DNA of 64,000 bases from Ramazzottius varieornatus. Its lineage: Eukaryota; Tardigrada; Eutardigrada; Parachela; Ramazzottiidae. The position numbers and the translations under genes were made by a program. This document shows positions 43,607 to 54,009 of the stretch, piece by piece (the stretch's first letter is position 1; each line of letters starts with the position of its first letter). Location of the stretch: the NCBI GenBank assembly GCA_001949185.1, contig BDGG01000017.1:698608-762607 (forward strand), given 5' to 3'. The notes under the pieces were generated by a model. That model saw nothing but the letters and a program-made list of their open reading frames with translations. It made no database searches and had not been told where the DNA came from.

Positions 43607-44160
43607 CTAAGAAGGTGCCAGGGAGAAATAGCCATCTTCCTTCAAGACTTTAGCCCAGAATTTCAGTGCTTCCATTCCGCAGTCAAACTTCACCTTCCAC
43701 GACATGGCCACCTCGTCATCCTCTGCCGATTCCAGTATACTAAAAAGAGGACTTTTGTGATAAAGGTTCTGTTTCACCTGGGGGGTACATATGCAGTTGC
43801 CTACCCAAGCGCAGCCTGGAAGAAGGACCACAGATCGTCCAAAGTTGCTCCTTTGGGTTGGAAGGACGAGATTGCCTCCAGTGATTGCATGATGGCACGT
43901 TCCACCTGCTTGCTGCTGGTAACGTGGACCTCCCTTTTGACGATCTTCTTCCAGCCGGCATGGGAAAAGTTGACGTAGGAGACGTCGGCAAATTTAACAT
44001 CCAGCCATTTCCGCCCGTCCTCCTTGATGACTTTCATGCATCCCTTCAGCGTCGGCTTCTCCTTCTTCTGCTCTATCACTGAGACAGCATACTTCATCAC
44101 CTTATCTAGAGCCTTCCCCAAGGCATCCTTCTCCTGCGGTTGCGCCGGAGGGGAATTCAT
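43607..44160 (-). CDS. Module protein A, 162 aa, family not recognised
   Basis: Exon 1 runs 44160-43805 from its ATG; exon 2 runs 43739-43607 after a strong acceptor (cctctttttag). The phase agrees. The product begins MNSPPAQPQEKDALGKALDK, contains GWKKIVKREVHVTSSKQVER, TLDDLWSFFQAALG and MSWKVKFDCGMEALKFWAKV, and ends at TAG. That TAG is directly followed by a donor-like gtagga, and the next acceptor (43461-43469) leads in the same frame into the block at 43460-43151, so A and B may be one gene. No known domain is recognised. Confidence 0.5.
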
Positions 44161-44413
44161 GATACCCTGTCAGACACGCGAAGAAGCAAAAGAGTTAGAA
44201 AAGTGAAAGATGAAATCCAGATTTCTGGAAAATGCAAAATGGGTGAAACATTGGCTTGAGACAGCAATTGGTACGCCAAAGCATTGGTAAACACGTTGAT
44301 GGTGTGGGCCGTTGGTTCTGACAAACCGAGCGGTAACGCCGGTTAGGGGTTGTTTACCTGCGGAACAGTGGGAACACTGGACACTGGTTGCGCCGATTCT
44401 ACAATGTCACTAT

Positions 44414-44698
44414 TCAAGCCTGATATCGTTCATACTTTTGCAGTTGATTGGCAGGGGGCCACAGGGCGTCCAGCACGGTAAATGTTTGATGTCCTGTTCC
44501 TGGTCTGTCAAACCAATCAAGCATCGCAACCAGCAAGTGTTGTGTCCACTGAATGTGAAACAACTTCCAGTTGAATGGCAATTTGCCAGTGTACAAACAT
44601 GTCCGCCATTCTGGGTCCGCGATCGGCTGTAACAAGCTCATACTCTCGGTAGTAGTCGCAATTGAAAACTTCCTCTCAGTTGAACGAACGGATGACAT
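44414..44698 (-). CDS. Possible coding exon, Trp-rich, unknown
   Basis: A 94-codon frame from the ATG at 44698 reads LPFNWKLFHIQWTQHLLVAM and LDWFDRPGTGHQTFTVLDAL in its second half, a protein-like composition. A donor after the Lys-Tyr near 44440 (gtatga) is plausible. It may be an upstream exon of module gene A, but the join was not resolved. Confidence 0.3.
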   Translation of the reverse strand: MSSVRSTERKFSIATTTESMSLLQPIADPEWRTCLYTGKLPFNWKLFHIQWTQHLLVAMLDWFDRPGTGHQTFTVLDALWPPANQLQKYERYQA

Positions 44699-45003
44699 TT
44701 AGTTAAGTCGGTAAATTCTATTTGCTGGGGACAAGAGTTCTCCTTTCTGAACTTGTCGTCAGTTGCCTTCCTGGGACTTCTTACGATCATTCTCTGGTTA
44801 GCAGCGGCTGAACTTTCTTACTTTATAGGTTCGCAATCCAGGTTTCATTTACAATTCGAAATAGTTGGTGAAACAACTCCATGAGAGGCCCATCTCGCAC
44901 ATATCGATTGCTACAAAATTTCTGGATGTATGGAAATCGCTAGACAAACCGATACTACCAGCTGTTCGATACAGCCCCTGAAAAGAGATGGAATATTAAC
45001 AGA
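44699..45003. other. Intergenic stretch
   Basis: No coding sequence is supported between the possible Trp-rich exon and the 3' end of eIF3m. Confidence 0.3.
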
Positions 45004-47044
45004 TCAGGCTTGATCGGGATTGGTGACAGTGGCCAACATGCGCTTCATGTGGCGGACTTGCGACTGCCACTGGCTCAGCCCGTCGCGCAGTTCGATCCAT
45101 TTGGCCTTCGAGAAGGATGGTTCCACACAGGTGGTCACTCGGAACCGACGCTGTGCAGCGTCAATCTTCCCCGATATCAAGCGGGTCTTCAAAGCTGCAA
45201 AAACAAACAATCAGGCTCAAGCCCTCGACAGTATTGTGATAAAGCGGAGGAGGATATTTACCATCAATAAGGAAGTCTTCCACTTCAGCCGGAGGCAACA
45301 TCAGTTCTTTCTCAATTTCATCGTGAGTAATGACTTGGTGACCGCGACACATCTTCAGGAACGTCAGCAGGCGGATCTTTCGAAGGTTGGCCTCGTGCAG
45401 CAGATCTGGAAGAACAGGTATCAAAGAACATTATCGTCACATCTTTTCTTTCTCCACTTTGCACTCCGTTGTGGCCAAGTTTCATCATCATCATCAATAG
45501 TAACTGTTAGTGACGATAGTGCAATCATACCTGTGCGATCCACCGCATCTCTGTGTTGGCTGTAAAACCTCATGTAGTCCGCGACGTTTCCGCTGACAAA
45601 TATTTCCAGCAACTACAACACATTCCAAGTATTGAGAGATTGAGAGAAGAGAAGGCCAATTCGCATACTGCAGTTATATAAGGCCGATCACCTGCGGAAA
45701 GTACCTGATATAAAGCTTGCCCTCGAAGGTGCTGAACTGGCTTCAGATGCAAAAGATGGTCCAAGGAGACAGCATACGGATCAGCAATGGCATCGCGGAC
45801 GCATCTACAATAAAGCAAGGTCAGATCGGCATTGGTCTCACTGGTCATACTGGATAATGGGTCATAAGCATACCGGACTGCTTCCTCTTTGGCTTCGTTA
45901 GCCGTCTCTAGACTGAACGTCTTCAGCAATTCCACCATGACTCTTGATGCCTTGGTGCTGCAAGACGAAGTCGTGGCATAACTGTATCATGTAATTATGT
46001 GAAGCCCTACTCGACTCCGGTAGGTTCACGTTCAGCTTACTTATCGCCCGACTTCATCAGCGAAGCGTGGAGAACTCTCCACAGAATGCGGATGTTACTG
46101 TTGTCCAGCTTCCACGCCTTGATCCATTCTCTCACCTGCAAAAGAGCATCATCAAGGCAGCTGCAATACTGGGCAACAGGCAACAGAAATATGTGACTGT
46201 GTCCCCTGAACGACCCACTATCCTTTCTTACCTTGCTGGGATCGGTCGGAACACGGTGCAAGTAGGAGGAAGCTGTGGCCAGTTCCACCAAGCGACAATA
46301 CGGAGTGAAGCGCACCGCAGAGTCCTCATTCATTCCGTAAAATAGAGTTGACAGTCTGCAAAAGATTTCCAAGCTTACCCCAAAAACTACGGGCCCGAAC
46401 CTGGCTTATCGAGGTTAGGTACGGGCAAATATTTGATGAGCAGGGACGAGCGTACACTTTCAAGCGAGCACCGGCATATTTGAGGCCACCATCTGCCTCC
46501 GAAGTGTCGGCCAGCTTGTTAGCAAAGTTGTGAATCAGCTTCTCCCGTGTCTCTTCCGGCAACTCGAAACACAACACACAGGTCAAGATTCCATTCAGCA
46601 ATGACTCGCACTGCGACTCTGCAAATAAACAGAAAACAGAAATGAATAAGATTAACGAGTCACAAGCAGAGAAGGATAACAGGGAGTCAGGGACAAGGCA
46701 TTCTTATCAAGCTACATCCTCCACCACTTGGAAGATCGGTTTACACCTTGATAGGTACAATGACGGAAGTGTCCAACTCACCTTGCGGGGCTTTGAGAGC
46801 CAGATGGGAGCTTTCAACTAGGCTGAAGATGGTCAGGATCATTTCCGACTGATCGTCCTCATCGGGAACACCAATGTCGCCTTTCAGCTCATTCTTGAAG
46901 TATTCCGCAAGCTCGATCAACTGTGGCAACAGGATGGCCATATGTCAAAGCCCGTCTAACCATCAAACGACCATCGAAGCCTAGACTAACCTGCTGGTTC
47001 AGCGACTTGGATGGGAAGACGGGGACGTTACTCTTCACCTTCAT
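45004..47044 (-). CDS. EIF3M: eIF3 subunit M
   Basis: Ten exons: 47044-46991, 46920-46782, 46618-46456, 46355-46232, 46135-46041, 45957-45874, 45804-45705, 45612-45531, 45405-45262 and 45194-45004, giving 391 aa, the usual length. eIF3m is a PCI-domain subunit of the translation initiation factor eIF3. The helical repeats precede a PCI winged helix: ANLRKIRLLTFLKMCRGHQV, then HDEIEKELMLPPAEVEDFLI, then TRLISGKIDAAQRRFRVTTC, all characteristic of the subunit. The C-terminal helix (WIELRDGLSQWQSQVRHMKR) completes it. All phases agree. An acceptor before the ATG suggests a 5' UTR intron. Confidence 0.94.
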
Positions 47045-48045
47045 TGCGCCCTTCCTCTGACTTCACCTACAAGTACAAGCAAACTATCAGCAAAAACCGT
47101 AAGCCAAGATGGACCGTTATCAACAGAGAACAGTGCTACGGGAAGACAACAGGACGAGCTTCGTCCTCCGGTGAAACTTGATTATCAAAGCACTCTCTTA
47201 CCTTGTCGGACAGATCGGATCCACACTCTAGACAGTAATCCACCACTTGCAGTCGCAGATGATGCCAAATGCCGGAGGAATCCTTCACACTACTCCGCTT
47301 CACAGTTCAAGCCGCGCAAATATGTCGTACGAAAGAACACGACCGGAAATCCAAGTGGCGATGGCAGAGTGGGGTTGCTTCCCAGACAAGACGAAAAAAC
47401 GATGCGGGGGTTTGGGTGAGGGTTTTATGGCTCGATTGGCTGTCTAGACACTGCCTCTGCTGCTGCGTGCAAACTCATGATCACCTCCTGTTGCGCACCT
47501 GCTGCGCAGTGACTGTGCAGCGCCCGTGCGACTGAGCCATCTAAGTGACACAAATCGTAATCTCTACCCTGAGCGTATACTTATGTTTTTTCGTTTCCTG
47601 TAATTTTCTGGTTTTGGCAACTATGACACAAGTGACAAGTGGCAACGTAGCCAGCAGTTAAACAGAATGACCAAGAAAAGCTCTATGGGAAGCAGCGAGA
47701 ATTCTACCGTGTTATGTTCTGGAACGACTGGGTTCAGACAGGTGGATGTTAATCCTGGGCGCATCAAACGGAGAAGCGGATTCCCTGAATGTGGATTGTG
47801 GAACGTTAATCGGGCTCTTTTCATCACCGGAAGTGAACTGCCACTGCGCTGATCTTTTGCTGAGAAATTTGTAGATCTTCACTAGAGCCCAAGGGATGAT
47901 GTACAGGCTGCTTGTGGTGGATGAAAGATGATCTTTGGGTAACTTCTAGATGGGTGGAAAGAAGAGTTGCTTGTCGGTATTCGAGTATCGCCACTGAATG
48001 TAAATATACTTGTATTGGGCTAAAGTTTCTTGCTGTTCATTACAG
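47045..48045. other. Divergent region between eIF3m and TBC1D22
   Basis: Holds both promoters and the unresolved first exon of TBC1D22. Candidate starts are ATG at about 47667 and at about 47951 (MGGKKSCL); the second would give a 74-bp intron ending at 48045. Confidence 0.35.
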
Positions 48046-49797
48046 AGAACAAAGACGCAAGTGGAGACATCGTAGACTCTATCCGGGAGGGGCTTCATCT
48101 GTCGATTGTTTGTCCAGAGACGGCGAAATCAAGGAAGCCACGAGTGCTTCGCCTGTCGACGCGTCAGAGACCGGAAGTGGTCTAACTGGACTTGCACTTG
48201 TCGTCAACGACCTGACACCTGCTGGATTGCGCAGCACTCCCTTGAGATCAAGTGTACAAGAGGGCCCTGTGAAGGTTAATGGTGGTTTGAAGTCGATGGA
48301 TTCCTTTGGCAAGTATCAGCGAGATGTCAGCGATGCCTGGTCAACGGAAGAGCTGGCCGAGGAGGACAATGCAGGCTCCTCACGTCAAGATGACAACTAT
48401 GGCAGCAGTAGCAGCCGCCTTCCTGGTGCCACTTCCAATGGGCGAGTCAGCGGACAGAATCGTCACTATTCGGAGCATCTTCGGGCCAAAGGTCTGCAGA
48501 GGCTAGCCATGCAGTCTTCCGGCAGGGCAAGTCTGCCTGCTCACTCTGCTATCGCTTCACGGCCGGGCTTAGCCGTCAGGTACTAGGCATAACTTCCCTG
48601 TCTTTGATTTTATGGCCATCTGAATCGTTATGCCTGGTGTCTTAGATCAAGCTCGGTCAACGCCAACGATGGTCTGGATGAGCGGCCGCCTAGCTCCAGT
48701 TCCCTGCAGAGCTTACTGCCACGTCACAGTCAGAAGAGCGACAAATTCGACAAGGTCCTCTCCATGCCTTCGTTGGATATGGAGGAGCTGCGGCGCCTCA
48801 GTTGGTCCGGCATACCCAGCCAGCTGCGGGCCAATGTTTGGCGTCTCCTCTGTGGACATGCTCCGCCGGTCAGCAGCAAGCAGAAGCTGGAGGACACGCT
48901 CCATCGCAAGCGCGAAGAGTACCAGAGCCTGGTCCATGATTACTATCCCAAGCGCCACGATGACCAGTACAAGGATACCTTCCGGCAGATCCACATTGAC
49001 GTCCCTCGCATGTGTCCACTCATTCCCCTCTTCCAGCAGATTGTTGTGCAGGTGCGCTAAAGCACAGCTTTGGCCATTTTTATCTGTCTCGTAATCCTTT
49101 TCCTTTGGTCGTACAGGAGCTCTTTGAGCGAGTTCTCTTCATATGGGCGCTGCGCAACCCAGCCAGCGGATATGTCCAAGGTATCAACGATCTGGTCACG
49201 CCTTACTTCATGGTCTTTCTGCGACAGTCGCTGGCCTTGTCCCCCGAGGAAGATATGGACAATCTGCAGCTGGACCAAGTCTGTTCTTCGGCACAACTGC
49301 AGGCCAAGCTTCCGGCCGTCGAAGCCGACAGCTTTTGGTGCCTGTCCAAGCTGCTGTCCAGCATCCAGAGCAACTACACCTTCGCACAACCCGGCATTCA
49401 ACAGCGGGTCGTCCAGCTGAAGGACCTCGTCCAGCGCGTTGATGCACCCTTGCATCGGCACTTGGAAAAGTGTACGGTTGAGTATCTGCAGTTTTCTTTT
49501 CGCTGGATGAATAACCTGTTAATTCGAGAGTTACCTCTGAAATGTATCATTCGCTTGTGGGACTCGTACCACAGTGAGATGGAAGGCTTTGCCCACTTTC
49601 ATGTCTATGTCTGTGCTAGCTTCCTCTTGTGGTGGTCGGAAGATCTGCGGAACCAGCCCGACTTTCAGCATTGCCTCCTACTACTACAGAACCTTCCCAC
49701 GCAAAACTGGGGCGAAGATGAGGTGGAGCGCTTGTTGGCAAAAGCCTATATGCTCAAATACTCTTTTGCTGATGCGCCAAGACACCTCAGAGCATAG
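48046..49797 (+). CDS. TBC1D22: TBC1D22-type Rab GTPase-activating protein
   Basis: Supported exons are 48046-48579, 48646-49051 and 49117-49797; the first coding exon lies upstream and is not resolved. TBC1D22A/B act at the Golgi and bind ACBD3 and 14-3-3. The N-terminal part is Ser/Gly/Arg-rich. The TBC domain begins LRRLSWSGIPSQLRANVWRL. The arginine-finger motif is IHIDVPR and the glutamine-finger motif is SGYVQGINDLVTPY. The domain ends with SFRWMNNLLIRELPLKCIIR and LWDSYHSEMEGFAHFHVYVC, as in TBC1D22. The C-terminal LPTQNWGEDEVERLLAKAYM is also typical. Both catalytic fingers are present, so it should be active. Confidence 0.93.
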
Positions 49798-50456
49798 TAA
49801 CCTCCTTCTTCCGCTGCCTCTTGTTTTTTCCTGATCGGTGTCATTTCGAAAATTCCGTATTCTCCCGTCCAGTGCGTTTTAATTTATCGTCGGATTGGAT
49901 TGTAGTTAGTTGATACCGCAATTTTGTTTGTTCCGTCATTCTGTACTATCTATATTTACACCGTGGACTTGCACGTTACGTGCGTTATTTATTGGAAAGT
50001 AATATCTGCGCCTTGTCGATATAGGTAACAAGAATACATTCGGCGTGAAATTTGCGCTGTGGCTTGTGGCAAGTAGGGAACTGCAACTCAGTTTCTCACC
50101 TGCTTGGCGGTGCGCCGTTCGCGAGCAGCGAGCTTGCGGTCATCAGAAGCTTCGTGCAAGCGTCCTCAGTAGTTTGCAGAATTATGTGGTACTGTCCAGC
50201 ACTATCGCCGGCCTTGCCCACGAAGTAGCGAATGCAGAATATTACATTGAAACCTGACACAAAATTTCGTCTGATGCCTGTTCTATTCCGGCAACGGTTC
50301 TCGGTGAGAAACTCCTGGTTCTTAAGGATGTAGTCGGCCACAAACATCATTCAGTTGCTGGTCCGCTCCTCTTGAATGTGAGGTTCATTGATATCGTAAT
50401 GTTTATCGACAAACATGTTGTGCCAGATAGTAGGAGACTGGAAGTTGACACAGAAC
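49798..50456. other. Intergenic region with a coding-like remnant
   Basis: A minus-strand stretch from about 50440 to 50096 reads MFVDKHYDINEPHIQEERTS, a stop, then MMFVADYILKNQEFLTENRC and SGFNVIFCIRYFVGKAGDSA. It looks protein-coding but is interrupted by a TGA at about 50351 and its family is not recognised. It may be a pseudogene remnant. Confidence 0.3.
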
Positions 50457-53233
50457 CTACAGCTCGATAATCGTTTGGGGCTTTTCGTTCAAGACTAAAT
50501 AGCGCAGAACATGATTGAAAAAGTCAGGATAATAATCGCAGGCACGTTTGCAGTCGGGCGAGTAGTTGATCTCTAGCAAGACTGGCTGAACGGCCGGACG
50601 GTCACCTGAAAGAAGAAGAAAGAAGGACACTAAATCAGCGGCAATTGTATACAAGCTTAACGGTCAAAACCCACCGGAAGTGTTCCATTTGAGCATAAAG
50701 TCTAGACCGTAGATGGCTCTGGACTGTGGCGAAGGAGCCAGACCAGCAGGGGGCGCTTGGCTAGTGGCAGCTTCAAAGACCTGCCGCACAATGCGGTACA
50801 CCTCCTTCTCCACTTCCGCCCACGACTGCGCGCTGTTCTGCTCCTCAAAGTGTCGGACGAAATCATGGCAAAACATCTGATGGATGGGGCCTTGGCCGTA
50901 GTTCATGACGGTAAAGTGCTTGTCGTAAATGTCATAGTCGGACAAAGCAAAGGGTTGATTGGCAAAGCGCAGCCAAAAGTGCTGGTACATGGCCAGACGT
51001 AAGGGCGCTACACTGTGCAGCAGGACGATGAAGCGGAGGTCGAACTTGACCGGACCGCCGGGCACATCGGCTCGATGGAACAAAATGGGATTTTCGATGT
51101 ATTTGCAGCACAACTTGGGCCCCGTTTCCGGCAAGCGAACAATGGCCGAAAGGTTGTCGGTGATGATCATGTCCAATGAACGAGCCTGTTCCATTAGTCA
51201 AGGTGTTAGTGCCATCTAAGGGAAAAAGCACAGCATAATGTCCCCCTGAGGGCAACTTTACCAGATTCCAGGGCTTGCAGATCCACAGGTTGTTCATGCC
51301 GCGCTTCTGTCGTTCAAGGAAGTAGGCGACGAAGTTGACAAGGTCGCTTTCCAGGTTGTAAGTGGCGGCGAGCCACGGCGGAGAGCTGTTCAGTGTCTGA
51401 GGATCGATCAGAGGCTGGCCATCGGCCACTGTTCGGCGACATATGATGGCCAAAAGGTCCTTGACTGTCACCACACTTTCGTATGGGAACTGGTTGATCA
51501 GCTTGTCCGGAAACTCTTCGACCAGCCCTCTGAAAGCAGAGAATAATATCTGTACCATCTCACGGCTAATTATCCTCACGAACTGACAAATGATTAAGCT
51601 CTCACCTATAATCGTTGAAATGCCTGCCAAAAGGTAAGACGTCGTTACTACACTGTTCACACCATACTGCTGAATTTGTATGGTCAATGTACGGTCGTGG
51701 ACCAGGCTAACTCTTAGGTGCAGTACTGGGCTTACCGACTATACCACAGGATATCAGCATCGGCGGGAGAGTCCACTATCTGAAAGCGCTCATCGGTCAG
51801 GAATGTGGTCAAGACTTCGTACTCGGAGAAGACCTTTGCTGGACTGGAAAGCTTCGGCCTACACATAAGGACCCCTCCCAATCTTTAGCAGAACAGCATC
51901 GGGCAAAGAGTATAGCTAAAAGCAACGGTCTTACGATTCTATTCGGGTCGAGGAGGCTTTTGCGTTGTTGGGCGCTGGTAAAGAGTCCGCTAACGCACTG
52001 TTCTAGAATAGAAGGTAATATCAATCATGTAGCGCGAGTGTGTGAGACAAATCGCCAAGCCTACTCGGAAGTAGTCGAGAGGAACTGCTCGCGGATCGTA
52101 ACTGGTGTCTGCCGGAAGTTGCACCTCTCGCCAAGGTAAGAGACGACACTGACGGTAGGCTTCGTCTTGACCAGCCGAAGCCAGGCCTTCGATGAAATTC
52201 CTGGTTAGCTCTTGCCCATCCTCGATGTCGCACAGCGGAAACAGCAAGCTATAGGTGATTTGCCCTTGGACGTAGTAGAAGGGTATTAGGCGACAATTGG
52301 ATTCGTCGGCGTGGGCGATCCGACTGCCGATTTCATCGTGCATGTACCATCGAGGTAGCTTGTCCTCCGCACTCTATTGCATAAGCGTCAGCTAAAAAGA
52401 CATTACTAGTATGTCGACCGCCAGAAGGGCGGCCAACAGTCTACAACCTTACCAGGAGGGAGCTACTGAAGCTGTAGGTGTTGACAAATTTCCACATATT
52501 TTGCAAGACGGCTTCAATCAGACGCTCCCGTATCTCTTCCTTCCCGGACGCGGTGGAAGGTTCTTCCGACAGTGGTGAACGGTCGATGTCCATGATGTCG
52601 CACATTCGCTCCAGCAGAGCCGGATAAGAACGTAACATTGGCCGCGCCGAGATGATATCGAAGGTCCACGCATGGTCCACCAGGAATATACTGCCCAAAG
52701 ATCATAATGGAATTCTCGCTGGTTAACCTAGATCTCTAACTTCACAGAAGCCCAAAGTGTCACAAAAGATAAGTTGACAGATTTACCTGTCTGGCTCCGT
52801 CATCGAGATGCCGGCTGGGCCACAAAGTACTATGGGAAACGGCAAGTCTTCTTCTCCTTCCCGAACTGCTATATCACCATCGACCGTCGTATCCTCTGAT
52901 GCCTCCAACAACACCCGGTTGACCGTCACTCGAGACCCCAGATCCCATACCTGTAACAGAAACCAGTCAAACCAACACCGCATGCAGCACGCTGACTAAT
53001 GTACCCGGCCTAAATCAGCTGCCGGTCAGCGCTGCTCAGCTTCCTGAACAATACTGCAAGGAAAAACCATCAAGGAATCAAGATTGCTGTTGTGTACTTG
53101 CATCATTTTGTAGTTTGCGAGACAGAGCTGGCCAGTAAAGTTCCGGTACTCCCGACTTTCGTAGCTGAGCTTCGTGGTATAAGACGAACTGCTCATAAGT
53201 GCAGGATGCGTCGCCTCGCGCTTGATCCTCCAT
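50457..53233 (-). CDS. TTLL12: TTLL12, tubulin-tyrosine-ligase-like protein 12
   Basis: Exons: 53233-53098, then after an unresolved join 52950-52787, 52690-52453, 52373-52065, 52002-51935, 51858-51736, 51529-51262, 51185-50675 and 50605-50457. TTLL12 combines a SET-like N-terminus with a TTL-like domain and modulates tubulin modification and antiviral signalling. Landmarks: KSGVPELYWPALSRKL, SIFLVDHAWTFD, WYMHDEIGSRIAHADESN, LWICKPWNLARSLDMIIT, VKFDLRFIVLLHSVAPLRL, KHFTVMNYG and LLEINYSPDCKRACDYYPDF. They follow the family in order. Phases agree from 52950 on. The link between the first exon (which ends in phase 1) and 52950 (phase 0) needs a small exon, perhaps near 53020-53057. Confidence 0.92.
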
Positions 53234-53796
53234 AGCCACTTCTTCTTTCGCTGGCTGCAGTTTTCGGCACTTCTGGTGTCGGTCAGGGCAAGATGTAGCA
53301 GGTCAGCCGGTCAATCCTAAAACTGCATTCGGTACTCTGCGGAAGGATAAGATCGACGAAGAAAGGATGCTCGGAACCAAGTTCCACCTTTCAAGAGTTC
53401 AATACGAGGTAAACGACATAATTCGGGCATATCGATTTTCGCACCATAATTCGGGCAACGCGAAAGGTTTGAACATTACCTTCAACGCTTGATTCATCTC
53501 TCATCGTACGTGTGTTGATACAACATCAGGCTTTTTAACATTGGACAGACCCATCTCTATCCCAGGCCAAATTCCCGTAATCTACAACGCTTTCCCGTTC
53601 TCAAACCTATTGAAACTTCGAGGAGAGGGATCAGTCTACCTCAGGAAACTAGAAGCGGTTCATTATGCGCAGCAGGAGCTGAGAAACAATATGCCCGGAT
53701 TACGAGTGAAAAACCCCTATTCCCGAATTACGTCGTTTACCTCGTATAGGTGTCTTCGGTTTTGCAGCCCGTCACGTCTGATTCAGATTGATCATA

Positions 53797-54009
53797 CCCA
53801 AGGGACTCTGGACCGCAAACTCATCAGAAGAAGCTCGAGCTCCAGACAGCACGATTCTTTACTCAGGATGATTCCCTGATTTGTTTTGACGAATTTTTCC
53901 AAGGTTTTGATGAGTCATGAGTCGTGATTTCGGATTTGATCAATCAATTCTGTACTAATCATTCGAAGATGTTGGCAAATTTATCAATACGGGGTTGATA
54001 ACCCTGTTG
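53797..54009 (+). repeat. Direct repeat copy A, about 200 bp
   Basis: Starting tacccaagggactctgga and containing aactcatcagaagaagct and gctccagacagcac, it matches 56019-56222 in the same orientation with moderate divergence. It ends where the hAT-like element begins. Confidence 0.6.
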
